A stretch of 53,560 nt of DNA from Litorimonas sp964610115 (lineage in GTDB: Bacteria > Pseudomonadota > Alphaproteobacteria > Caulobacterales > Maricaulaceae), in assembly GCA_964610115.1 (NCBI GenBank), contig CAZSUW010000005.1:1-53560 (forward strand). The letters run 5' to 3'. Under the pieces are notes generated by a model that ran no database searches, had not been told where the DNA came from, and saw nothing but the letters and a program-made list of their open reading frames with translations. The stretch's first letter is position 1; every line of letters begins with the position of its first letter. A program made the translations under genes and the position numbers. Shown in pieces: positions 33,619-44,200 of the stretch.

Positions 33619-33729
33619 TCACAATTGGCTGCTAAGTGTCTCCCCCATGAAAATATTAATCGTGGAAAATAGAATAGATAGCGCTCCAACAATGATCACA
33701 ATGAGCATTGTTTTATTGAAGTCTTTCAT
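33619..33729 (-). CDS. 36-residue membrane peptide downstream of the serine hydrolase
   Basis: A 37-codon frame with GGAG seven bases before ATG 33729 and a product of a charged N-terminus (MKDFNKT), one hydrophobic helix of about 21 residues (MLIVIIVGALSILFSTINIF) and a short polar tail (GETLSSQL). It looks like a single-pass membrane peptide. It lies 50 bases after the serine hydrolase gene on the same strand, as the 28-residue peptide lies after the S41 peptidase. Function unknown; existence rests on ribosome site and composition. Confidence 0.5.
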   Translation of the reverse strand: MKDFNKTMLIVIIVGALSILFSTINIFMGETLSSQL

Positions 33730-33779
33730 TCCACTTCTCCTATTTTATCTGTTTATTGTTTTATAATCTTCGCTCTCTT

Positions 33780-34913
33780 CTAATCATCTATACCCTGCAT
33801 AAATGCCTCATAGACACCCTTGGTGAGCTTATCTATTCCTTTCCAGCCTCTAGCGTTTGCCATTATGGCGATAGAAATGTCATCATCTTCCCAAAGGACA
33901 ACCTGCGTTGTCGCGCCCTCTTGACGCCCTCCATGGCCGATGGTTCCGGGAAAAGCACTCAAAAAATCAACGCCATGCCCATAGCCCGCTGGTATGACTT
34001 GGCCTGTTTTTGCGACGGGCAATGCGGTCATAAGAGCTTTGGAATCCGCAGAGACAATCAATCCCTGGTCAAAAGCTTGTGAAAACCGGATGAGATCAGA
34101 CGCTGTAGACAGATGACCTCCGGCAGGCAGGTTTTCGCTGACGTCTCTTTCAAGCGTCGGTTTTATTCGCCTCCAACCTTTAAAGTCATATCCAACTGCT
34201 CGATTAGGGTAGCTGAATGTTGCATCATCCATGGACGTATACGTCATACCTGCAGGACCGAACACAGATTGGTCCATGAGCGCGTTGTAAGGCATGCCCG
34301 CCGCCCCTGATATCACGCAACCAAGTAATCGGTAGCCATGCGATGAATAAGCGTGACCCATACCGGGATCGAAAAGAAGGTCGTCATCTTTAAAGCTCTC
34401 AAGAGGGCCGATCACGTCTGTATAGTGTTTTCTAGACGGAGGATTTGACTCTCCTCGTTTGTAGTGTCGAATGCCTGCGCTGTGCGAAAGAAGGTGACGT
34501 GTCGTCATGACCTTCTCCCTTGCAGGAAACTCCGGGCAGTAAGTTTGAATAGGTGCGTCAAGATCTAATTGGCTAGAGTCTACTAGCGACATTGTCGCAA
34601 CACCTGTAAGCCATTTTGAGATTGATGCGGTGCGGTAAAGCGTTTGAGGAGTTGCTTTAATCCTATTATCTACATCTGCATACCCGTAGGCTTGTTGGTA
34701 GACAATTTCACCCTTATATCCAACAGCGATTTGGACTGACGGCAAATTTGTTCGGCGCAGTTCTTTCATCGCCATGCGATCGACTTTTGTCTTCCAGCTA
34801 TCGGGACTTGCACTGGCTTGTTTTGCCAAAACGCTCGACGAACAGCCCATTAATAGAGTTGCTGTCAGTATGAGAAAGCTGTGGGTGAAGCTCAGTTGCA
34901 AATCTTTGGACAT
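33780..34913 (-). CDS. Beta-lactamase-like serine hydrolase lipoprotein
   Basis: The 377-residue precursor starts at ATG 34913 (AAGGAA six bases before) with a lipoprotein signal (ILTATLLMGCSS; Cys 24). The mature part is a class C beta-lactamase/DD-peptidase fold (serine hydrolase family): SxxK as SISK at about residues 97-100 (YRTASISKWLTG), a second motif at YSSHGYRLLG where the family often has YSN, HLLSHSAGI before it, and HGG near the end (IGHGGRQEG). Such proteins are usually esterases or D-amino-acid peptidases rather than antibiotic hydrolases, so resistance should not be assumed. An AraC-type regulator lies upstream on the same strand. Confidence 0.85.
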   Translation of the reverse strand: MSKDLQLSFTHSFLILTATLLMGCSSSVLAKQASASPDSWKTKVDRMAMKELRRTNLPSVQIAVGYKGEIVYQQAYGYADVDNRIKATPQTLYRTASISKWLTGVATMSLVDSSQLDLDAPIQTYCPEFPAREKVMTTRHLLSHSAGIRHYKRGESNPPSRKHYTDVIGPLESFKDDDLLFDPGMGHAYSSHGYRLLGCVISGAAGMPYNALMDQSVFGPAGMTYTSMDDATFSYPNRAVGYDFKGWRRIKPTLERDVSENLPAGGHLSTASDLIRFSQAFDQGLIVSADSKALMTALPVAKTGQVIPAGYGHGVDFLSAFPGTIGHGGRQEGATTQVVLWEDDDISIAIMANARGWKGIDKLTKGVYEAFMQGIDD

Positions 34914-35010
34914 GATTGTTCCTTCTACTAAAGTGTGAGCTTTCACTTTGATGTCAGAACAACGAGCGTCTTCTTATTTCCGCGTTTTCAATATGATTAT
35001 CTGAGAAAAA

Positions 35011-36066
35011 TCACGTATTCAGAGCCTCTTTTCTAAAAATTGAAGGAGGAACGGCCTCTTGCATTTTAAAAGCTCTATTGAAGGCGGATAATGTTTTGAA
35101 GCCACTCTCTAGTGCGACACTAATAATTGGCAGATCGAAATTCTTGGGTTCTCTGAGCCTCTCTTTGGCATAATCGATGCGGTAGCTGTTCACAAACTGA
35201 CTATAGTTACGATATCCAAGGCACTGATTGATAAGATTTCTGAGAGTGTGCTCACCTAATCCAATATTTCTTGCCAGTTTTCCAATGGTTAAATCCGGGT
35301 CCAGATATGCTTTTTCACCTTCCATATATTGAATTAGTTTCTGATACTGTTTCATCTTTCGTGCGTTGAGTTCATGACTTCGCTTATTCTGCATAGGGCC
35401 TGTGGGGTTTTCTCCCTTCGTCTGCAGTTCAAAAACATAAATCGTTGCAAAAATGAGACCGGCTAAAATTGTGATGAGACTGAGCGGAAACACCCAAGGG
35501 GCACTCGCCATAGAGAAGCCTCCGAATGAAGTTCTAACAGACGCCAAGATGGCGAGTCCCAGTATGCCCGCGAGCCACATTCGCTTGGACCGCCGACTTT
35601 CTATCAAATCATTAGCGCGGCCTTTGAGAAGCAAAATTATTAGATGTATGAGAATACCAAATGATATGAATGCGATAATAACCGACACCGCTATAGGCAT
35701 AAGCAAAAGACCATTATCCGCGAACCTCGCCCATGCCAGCATTGAAATGTAAAGCAGCCCAATTCCCCATTCTAGCTTCCCGAATTGGACGTCGTCCTCG
35801 AAAACAAACCGTATGAAAAACCACGCAAGGATCAGACTCGGGGTGTCAATTAACGCAAGTATCAGTGATATTGGATGATCGAGTGCATCCCCGAACATTG
35901 AGAGTTTGATGACGAGACTCGCCAGAGTGATCAGCAAAAACAGAGCAATGAGTGGTGTGCGTTTTTTCAGTGCTTGGCTATCCAAGCTGACTGTCAAAGC
36001 AATGGTTAGAGGAAGAAATGCGCCTAAACAAAACAATCCAAAGTAAAACGTGATGTCTGTTGTCAT
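35011..36066 (-). CDS. Membrane-bound AraC-family regulator
   Basis: The 351-residue protein has about seven membrane helices in residues 8-215 (FYFGLFCLGAFLPLTIALTV; LILALIDTPSLILAWFFI; MPIAVSVIIAFISFGILIHL; WVFPLSLITILAGLIFATIY) and a C-terminal AraC-type double helix-turn-helix at about 240-348 (LARNIGLGEHTLRNLINQCL, then ISVALESGFKTLSAFNRAF). This is the layout of membrane AraC regulators often found beside beta-lactamase-like hydrolases. It lies 97 bases upstream of such a gene, its probable target. A 7-1-7 palindrome lies 54 bases upstream of its start. Confidence 0.85.
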   Translation of the reverse strand: MTTDITFYFGLFCLGAFLPLTIALTVSLDSQALKKRTPLIALFLLITLASLVIKLSMFGDALDHPISLILALIDTPSLILAWFFIRFVFEDDVQFGKLEWGIGLLYISMLAWARFADNGLLLMPIAVSVIIAFISFGILIHLIILLLKGRANDLIESRRSKRMWLAGILGLAILASVRTSFGGFSMASAPWVFPLSLITILAGLIFATIYVFELQTKGENPTGPMQNKRSHELNARKMKQYQKLIQYMEGEKAYLDPDLTIGKLARNIGLGEHTLRNLINQCLGYRNYSQFVNSYRIDYAKERLREPKNFDLPIISVALESGFKTLSAFNRAFKMQEAVPPSIFRKEALNT

Positions 36067-36119
36067 ACTTTCTACCTGTGCAATACATGAGCTGGAAGCC
36101 TATATATTCTTCGATTTAT

Positions 36120-36134
36120 AATCTCTCAGAGATT
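36120..36134. promoter_or_regulatory. Palindrome upstream of the AraC-type gene
   Basis: AATCTCT, C, AGAGATT: a perfect 7-1-7 inverted repeat, 54 bases before the regulator start at 36066. It could be an operator for the regulator itself or another factor. The surrounding 310-base gap (36067-36376) holds no gene that I can see. Confidence 0.35.
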
Positions 36135-36376
36135 CGAGTATTTCAAACTTTAAGATATCTGGCACCGCATTTATGAGAAAACCCTTATAAATTTCGCGAA
36201 TTTCTCTGATTAATGGTTCCTTTTCCGGCTTCCTCTGAACGCCTCATTTTCACGCAATAACCACATAACCCAACCCTAGTCCCTAGTCTTACGGCAAAAC
36301 TGAGACAGGTTGAGGGCGTCTGCGCAAGAGCCTGCCCGCCATTCAATATCTGAGAATTGCCCGGCTCTATGTAACG

Positions 36377-37954
36377 TCAGTCTTTCAGAAATTCTCGGAC
36401 CACGGCGATAAATGCGTCGGCGGCGGGCTCACCTTCGAGAAGAAGGTGATTGTCGCTGTCCAGTGTTACAAATTCAGCCCCCGGTATTTCAGACGCCATG
36501 TCTCGCCCCACGGCCCAGTCAATACGTTGATCGCCGCGCGAGTGGATGACGAGCGTGGGCACTTGGATTTTCGAGAGCTTCTCTCTTACATCAATATCTG
36601 CAAAGGCTTCTAGAAACCGGACCGCATTTTCTGGGCTGGTTGTATGCCGTTGGAATTCATCGAACCAACCGAGCTGTTCCGGTGTTGCACTCGGCATAAA
36701 TGTCGAGGAAAACACATGGCGATAGGCAGGGTTACGGCGCCCCCAGCCGTCTTTTGTCAGGGTGAGCATGGCCTCCCGCACAGCCCGGATGTCAGGCGTC
36801 GTATCAACGCGCCATCCCTTGGGGTAACCGCCAAATAAAACTAATTTCGACACCCGGCCCGGATTAGAGATCGCATAGTCAATGCAGACGGCAACGCCTT
36901 GGGATATCCCCAATAATGGGAAGCGCTCGTATTGGAATTGACTGATAACTGTTTCCAAATCATGGACAAAAGTCGTCTGCGAAAGCTCTTTGACGTCCCA
37001 GTCTGAGAGCCCGTTTCCGCGCTCGTCATAGCGGATAAATTGAAAATCACGGGACAGCTCTTTGAACAGAGGACTCCAGATTGGGGCGGACCAGTCTAGC
37101 TCCAAATGCGACAACCAATTGGCGGCTTTGAACAATGGCGGTCCGTTCCCGGTACTCGCATAGGCGAGGGAGATGCCGTCCGAGGTTTTGCAAAACTTGA
37201 TCTTCTGTGTTGATAAAAGCGAGCGCGCCTCGGACACGGCCGGTTCGCGCTGTGCCGCGAGTGGCTGATCCATATTAAACTCAATCCCGGCATCCGAAAA
37301 ACGGTCCATGAGATGTGTGCGCCAACTCGCCAGTTCACCCATACGTTTGGCGTGTTTTAAGGCGTTCAGTAACTCTTTGGCCGCTCGCGTATCGAAGGGC
37401 CTCAGCTCCAGCCATTCTTTGGTATATTTTATCTTTTTGTCGGGCGACGTGTCCGGCGCGGCCAATGCCCCATTAATGAGAGCAACGCGCATGTCTATTG
37501 TGTTGTCTCGTTCACTTGCAAACCAAGCGGTATAAGCATGGAGGTTTGGCAACTCGAGACCGATCAGAAACTCGCGCGCGGAGTCGGCGTTGACCCGATC
37601 AAGGTCGTCGATATTGAACGCCTTTGCGCGGTGAATGGCACGCAAACGAAAAAGGTCTGCGTCTATCGCGTCCGAGTTAATTCTAACGCGTTCGCGATCA
37701 ATCTCTATAAAAGGGCAACCGATCAGATCCGCTGTTTTCTTCAGCTTGCTCAGTGACCAACGCAGCGCAGCCTTGGGGTCGTTCGAGGTTTCCCAAAATA
37801 ATTCGCAGAGTCTTTCGCGTCTTTGAGGGCGGTTCGTGACGATCAAATAGGCGAGGAGGGCGCGGGTCTTTTTCGATTTCGGTAGCTCAACAGGCCCAGC
37901 AGCCGTGAAGGCACGAAAATCGCCTAAGAGTTGAAATTCAACACATGCATTCAT
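36377..37954 (-). CDS. SARP/BTAD-type regulator fused to an alpha/beta hydrolase
   Basis: The 525-residue protein joins three parts. Residues about 1-95 form an OmpR/SARP-type winged helix (FQLLGDFRAFTAAGPVELPK, SKKTRALLAYLIVTNR, RRERLCELFW, LRWSLSKLKK). Residues about 100-235 resemble the BTAD helical domain. Residues about 250-525 are an alpha/beta hydrolase: oxyanion area GNGPPLFKAANWLSHL, FIRYDERGNGLSDWD, nucleophile elbow GISQG, acid region VIHSRGDQRIDW and final His in DSDNHLLLEG. The catalytic triad appears intact. It probably senses or converts a small ligand while regulating neighbours. It is divergent from the giant RTX gene, with phased direct repeats in front of it. Confidence 0.8.
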   Translation of the reverse strand: MNACVEFQLLGDFRAFTAAGPVELPKSKKTRALLAYLIVTNRPQRRERLCELFWETSNDPKAALRWSLSKLKKTADLIGCPFIEIDRERVRINSDAIDADLFRLRAIHRAKAFNIDDLDRVNADSAREFLIGLELPNLHAYTAWFASERDNTIDMRVALINGALAAPDTSPDKKIKYTKEWLELRPFDTRAAKELLNALKHAKRMGELASWRTHLMDRFSDAGIEFNMDQPLAAQREPAVSEARSLLSTQKIKFCKTSDGISLAYASTGNGPPLFKAANWLSHLELDWSAPIWSPLFKELSRDFQFIRYDERGNGLSDWDVKELSQTTFVHDLETVISQFQYERFPLLGISQGVAVCIDYAISNPGRVSKLVLFGGYPKGWRVDTTPDIRAVREAMLTLTKDGWGRRNPAYRHVFSSTFMPSATPEQLGWFDEFQRHTTSPENAVRFLEAFADIDVREKLSKIQVPTLVIHSRGDQRIDWAVGRDMASEIPGAEFVTLDSDNHLLLEGEPAADAFIAVVREFLKD

Positions 37955-37967
37955 TTGTTAACCGCTT

Positions 37968-38020
37968 CTCAACCGAAGAAAATCGCACATTCCAACGGCG
38001 TTCAAACGCTTATTCAAACG
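37968..38020. promoter_or_regulatory. Phased direct repeats upstream of the SARP-like gene
   Basis: TTCCAACG (37990-37997), TTCAAACG (38001-38008) and TTCAAACG (38013-38020) are direct repeats at intervals of 11 and 12 bases; a weaker fourth copy, CTCAACCG (37968-37975), lies 22 bases earlier. Helical-phase direct repeats are the known type of binding site for SARP regulators. The array starts 14 bases before the start of the SARP-like gene and is about 245 bases before the RTX gene. Autoregulation and/or control of the RTX gene is inferred. Confidence 0.5.
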
Positions 38021-38121
38021 TTTGTCTCCGTCCACGTGCCTTACTGTTGGTTTCGAAGTGCATCTGATGTGTTGGTGTGGGTATCTCAAGACTTAGCATA
38101 CAGCCCTCAAATGCGCCTTGT

Positions 38122-38144
38122 CCAGTGTCACGGTGTGACACTGG
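38122..38144. promoter_or_regulatory. Perfect 10-3-10 inverted repeat upstream of RTX gene 1
   Basis: CCAGTGTCAC, GGT, GTGACACTGG: two perfect 10-base arms with a 3-base spacer, 120 bases before the giant RTX start. No T-run follows, so a terminator is unlikely. It looks like an operator for a dimeric regulator (TetR- or GntR-like spacing). Confidence 0.5.
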
Positions 38145-38263
38145 CGTGTGAGACGGGACGAGGTCGGTGCCCCACTAATCAGCGCCTTGGCCCCGTCTTA
38201 CGAAATTTTGGTTTGGGTTGGGTCGTACGCAAAGACCGAATTGAAATATGAGGGAGGCTAAAC

Positions 38264-41200
38264 ATGCCATTGAGTCAAGGTTCTGGAGCCGCAGCTATCA
38301 CGGGCGATCGTGACTTTATTGTCGGGACGGGGGAACTCATTGTCGATCCAAGTGCGGGCGATGACTTCATCATTGGCAGTTACAATCGGTTCGGTATTTT
38401 TTCTGGAGCGACTGGCAATAATAGCGTTGCGACGGCCTTCAGCCTAGAGGTCGATAATCTTTGGATTGCGGCCGATCAATTTGCCTTCATCAATGCGGGT
38501 GCGCCGTCGACGACGATTTTTGTCGAGGGCGAGGATGCGGTAGAATATTACAGCGTCGTCGTGGGTGCGGAAGAGACCATCACGATTGATGTCGATTTTG
38601 CGAACTTCGACTCTTCGATTCAGCTTATCGGTCCAGACGGCACAACCGTTGTCGCCTTTAATGACAACAGTGCCAATGATGTGGGTTCGGTAAATGGAAC
38701 CGACTCCTTCCTCAGCTTTACAACAAATGCGGCGGGCGCGGGCACTTACACAATCGTCATCGGCACAGCGGGCGCAACGGATCCGGCCAATTTGGTCGCG
38801 GGCTCTGAAGCGCTTGTGAATGTCACGGTCACGGGCCATGTCGCAACGGGTGAAATTATTGCCACGAATGACACGCTAAGCGGCGGCGCGGGTAACGACG
38901 TTATCTTTGGTGGCACGGGTGATGACGTCTTAGAAGGCGGGGAGGGCGCTGATCGCCTTGATGGCGGAGACGGCTTTGATACGGCGAGCTATGCGACTTC
39001 GTCTGAAGCTGTTTCACTGTCGAATGCCCCAGCCCTTTCTGGTGGTGATGCGGAAGGGGATCAGCTGTTCAATATTGAGCGCCTCATCGGGTCAGATTTT
39101 GATGACAGGTTCACGTTTTCAGGGGATGGGGCGAACCCGAGTGTTTTAGAGGGCGGCGCAGGCGATGACATTCTAAATCTTGCAGCGTCCAACGCTTCAC
39201 TGTTGGGTCGTATCGAGTTTTTGGGCGGTGAAGGCAATGATCGTATCAACCTAAGAACCTCTCTTGATGATGGTCCCGAGGGTTTGAGCGATCTCGTGTT
39301 TGACGGCGGGGACGGAACCGACACATTCGGTATTGGTCTTAATGGAGAGCTTGATTTCCGGCTCGCGACATTTTCGTCTGTCGAAAGACTCGAATTTGCT
39401 GGACAGGTCGAAAGTTATTCCCTCTTTTTCACGGCGGAGCAATTCAATGGTATTGAGTTCGTCGAGGCGCGGCGGCGGGGGACATTGGACATCACAATTG
39501 ATCTGGAGGGTGAGACAACATTCAGCCTTCAAAACGTGAATACCAATGGAGGGAACGGGTCCCCACAGGACTTTATCGTCAATGGTGATGCGGATGCGGA
39601 AACGATTACGGGGTCCAGTCGTGGCGATATTCTGAACGGGAATGGCGGCAATGACACTCTGACCGGGCGCGAAGGTAATGATATCCTAAATGGCGGAGCG
39701 GGTGATGACATTCTCAGAGGCGACGCCGGCAATGATGTCTTAGACGGCGGCGAAGGTGACGACACAATATTCGGCGGCGTGGGTAATGATGTGTTCCAAG
39801 GCGGCGCAGGCGAAGATACGGCTGTCTTTGGCGGGCGCGATCTTGCCGATATGGCATTCGTGCTGGATGCAGATGGCAATCTCGTTCTCGAAGATCAGTT
39901 CGGCGATCTAGATACATTGGAGGATATCGAATTTATCCAATTCCGCGATCAGACGATCACCATTGCGGAAGCCCTCGAGCTGGCCCGTTTCAATGGCGAT
40001 GAAGGCGACAATGTTATCGACGGCAATGAAAGGGACAACACACTGAATGGGAATGGCGGCAATGATACGCTGAATGGCCTTGCGGGTAACGATACGCTGA
40101 ACGGCGGCACCGGAAACGATATTCTCAATGGCGGTGAGGGTAACGACACGCTCAATGGCGGTGAAGGTGACGACACGCTCAATGGCGGTGAAGGTGACGA
40201 CACGCTCAATGGTATAGCGGGGAACAACGTTATTGACGGCGGTGCCGGGAATGACACGATCAGAGGCGGGTCTGGTTTAGGCGATACGCTTGATGGTGGC
40301 AGCGGCGTTGATTTGGTTGATTTCTCAAGAACTGTAAGCTCGTTGGGTGTCAATCTTGAAACAGGTGAGGTTGTCCTTGGTGGTAACCTTATCGACGAAA
40401 CGGCGGTAAATTTCGAGAACATTAACACCGGCAGCGGCAATGATGCGGTCACTGGGACTGCGGACGCAAATATAATCCGTACAGGCGAAGGTAATGATTC
40501 CATTTTTGCCGGGGCGGGCGACGATACGCTTGACGGCGGCACGGGCAATAATGCCCTAAATGGCGGCGACGGTACAGACACAGCAGATTACAGTGATTTT
40601 GATTCATCTGATGCGAGTTTTGCGCTCAACCTTGACGGCAATATTGTTGTCAGAATTGATGGGCGGCAAGATGTTCTGACAGATATTGAGTTTCTTGCTT
40701 TTGACGATGTAACTGTAGATGCCGCTGATATCCTCAGCACGGCCCCAACGATTATTATCGGTGATGACGACGATAATGTTCTCGACGGCACAGAGCTCGG
40801 CGAGCTTATCTTGGGTCTGGACGGAGATGACACGCTCAATGGTTTGGGCGGCGATGACACGATCTTTGGCGGCTCAGGAGCTGATACCCTCAATGGCGGC
40901 GACGGCGACGACATTCTGGATGGCGGTTTCCAAAATCCAGATGAACCTGATGCTGAAACAGGGGCTGATATTATCAATGGCGGTGCGGGCAATGACACCA
41001 TTATTTACTCGCGCGACACGACCAGCAGCAACGAGATCGACATTAATGACGGCGGCGACGGCGTTGATACGTTCGTCGTCTCACGTCTTGAAGATCAAGA
41101 CAGCCGCAGTGTCGACCTCACTGAGGGAACATTTAATTTTAACGGTAACCTCAGAGGCCGGCTCTTAAATATTGAGAATGTCTCTGTGGCGGGCGGTCAT

Positions 41201-44200
41201 GATGTCCGCGGCGACGCCAATGATAATGTGATTATCGGCACCTCAACATCGGGGAATGGCAATCGGGTAGATAATACTTTTGAGGGTTTGGCGGGTAATG
41301 ACACGTTGGACGGCGGCGACGGCGATGACATCCTCGATGGCGGCGAAGGCGTCGATATTATTCTCGGCGGGGCGGGGAATGACACGATCCAGTCTGGTGG
41401 CGGCGTTGACGTCGAGGTCAGTGGCGGCGCAGGCGATGACACATTCATCATCGATGTGGCCAATGACGATTTTGCCGTCGGCGAAATCTATGACGGCGGA
41501 GATGGCATCGATACGCTAGAGATCGTTGGATATGCGTTCTCAAACGATCTTGTAATCAACCTCGCAACAGGCACATTCACAGATGCTGCGCAGGGCGCGT
41601 TCTTCACTTTCTCGAATTTTGAGAACCTTGATGCGTCGCAAGATGCGGGCCGGAATTATCAAGTCGTGGGCACCAATGGCGCCAACCGGATTGCTGCTGG
41701 CGATGGCGACAATCTTATCTTCGGCTTGTTTGGAGATGACACCATTTTGAGCGGTGGCGGTGATGATGTCGTCATTGCGGGCGGTGGAAATGATATCATT
41801 GACGGCGGCGCAGGCAATGATGTGATCAATGGCGGCGACGGCATTGACCTCGTCAGCTATCAAAGCGCGACAGCGGGTGTCACCATCCGCTTGGCCCAAC
41901 TGACGGGACAGCAGACCAATGGCGCAGGCATTGACCGTCTTTTCAGTATTGAAAACCTCTTCGGATCTGACTTTGACGACAATCTGACGGGCGATGACGG
42001 CGACAATAACTTCCAAGGCGGTGACGGTGATGACACTCTCGAAGGGGGTCTTGGAAACGATACGCTCATCGGCGGGGATGGATCAGACACAGCCTCTTAT
42101 GCAGGTGCTACGGGAGGAGTGACCATCAATCTCGCCCAATCTACGGGGCAACAGACCTTAAGTGCCGGTATTGATCGCCTGATTGATATTGAGAACGTCA
42201 CCGGTTCCTCATTTGATGATATCTTGCGCGACAATGAGGGCGACAACCGCCTTGAAGGTGGCGCAGGTAATGATGCTTTGATCGGCTCGCTGGGCAATGA
42301 CGTCTTGGACGGTGGGGCCGGGAATGACACACTCATTGGCGGTGAAGGAAATGACACTGTAGATTACGGCTCTGCTGCGGGGGGTGTCACGGTACGCCTG
42401 GCACAAACTACAGGTCAGCAGACAAATGGCTCTGGTATTGACAAAATCGTCGGGATTGAGAACTTTATCGGCTCAGACTTTGCGGATTTCGCCATTGGAA
42501 CGGATGCTGATAACACCCTCACGGGTGGTTCAGGTGCGGATCGTCTTGAGGGCGGCGAAGGTAATGATGACCTCTTGGGCGGAGAGGGTGATGATATCCT
42601 GCTTGGCGGCTTAGGCGATGACGTTATTAATGGCGGCGAAGGTAATGATATTGTTGCGGGCGGCGAAGGCGTTGATACGGCCAGCTATGCGTCGGCGACA
42701 TCTGGTGTAACGGTTCGCCTGGCGCAAACCACAGGTCAGCAAACCGTCGGCGCAGGTATTGATCGCCTCTCGAGCATTGAAAACCTGACAGGCTCTGCCT
42801 TTGACGATGTTCTCTCAGGTGACGCGAATGCCAATACGATCCTTGGCGGCGCAGGCAATGATACCATCCAAACGGGCGCAGGCGTAGATAGTGTCAATAC
42901 GGGCGATGGGGATGATACCGTCATTTTAGACCTCCAAAACAATGACTTCGAAGCCAATGAAGTTTACAATGGCAATTCAGGGTCCGACACGCTGCGCTTT
43001 GTTGGATATGATCTTAGCAGCTTCGATCTGAACCTGACAGGCGGACGTTTAAGAGACACTGCCACGCTAGATATTGAAGCCGAATTCTTCAATTTTGAGA
43101 ATTTCGAAAATATTGGCGGCGTGGGCCCGGGCAATCTGTTTGGTACAAACGGGGCAAACCGCATTTTCGCAGGCGACGGCGATAGCTTTATTGAAGGTCG
43201 CGGCGGTGACGACATCATCGATGCTGGTGCAGGCGATGATATTATCGACGGCGGATCGGGCAATGATCTGATCATTGGCGGCGACGGCATTGACACGGTG
43301 TCTTATGAAAGCGCTTTTCAGGGTGTTTCAGTCACGCTCGCGCAGTTGACAGGTCAACAGACAAATGGATCTGGCATTGACAAAATCGTCGACGTCGAAA
43401 ACCTCACGGGATCGAACCTAGGTGATATCCTGACGGGCGATAACGGCGATAATGTTATCCAAGGCTTAGATGGCGATGATGTCATCAATGGCGGTGACGG
43501 AAATGATACACTGCTCGGGGACTCGGGTGAGGCACCCTCAAGTGTATCAGTTGTTGGTTTTGGATCAGGTTCATTTGTCCGCGCGGCCACGAATAGTAAC
43601 ATAGATATTGGCTCGGCGATTGATATCAGCAACCTCTTTACCTTGGCTGTTGACCCTGACGTAACAGACTCAGAAACCGTACCCTTTGTCTCGATTTCAG
43701 CCACGAATGGCGAGACCGAGTCGCTGCATTTCTACAGTGTGACCCTTGCGGTCGCAGGCGCGGTGATTAACCTAGATACAGATAACGCCAGCTTTGATAC
43801 GGAAATCGTTATTCTGGATGCTGACGGCAATGTCCTGGCGAATAATGATGATGGCGACCCTCCCGGAGGAGATGGCGGCAGCAGCGTTTTCGATAGTTTC
43901 ATTTCTTTCACCGTTCCAGAAGCCGGCACATATTTCATCGTTGTGGGGCGTTTTACCTCAGGCTCCACAGGTATACCTTTGCCGATCCCCTCGGATGAAG
44001 ATTATGAGCTTCAGGTGTCCGTCGCTTCGCCGGATCCGTTAAGCACGTCAACAAATGATATCTTAAATGGCGGTGCCGGCGATGACATTTTGATGGGTGG
44101 TTTTGGCCAAGATATTCTTGACGGCGGAGAGGGCGACGATGCTCTTGACGGCGGCACGGGCGTCGATACAGCCAGCTATGCCTCGGCCACAGCAGGCGTA

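Noticed and set aside
33780..34913. Serine hydrolase as an antibiotic-resistance beta-lactamase
   Set aside because: It is a lipoprotein with YSS in place of the usual YxN motif and belongs to the broad serine hydrolase/DD-peptidase group, most of which are not resistance enzymes.
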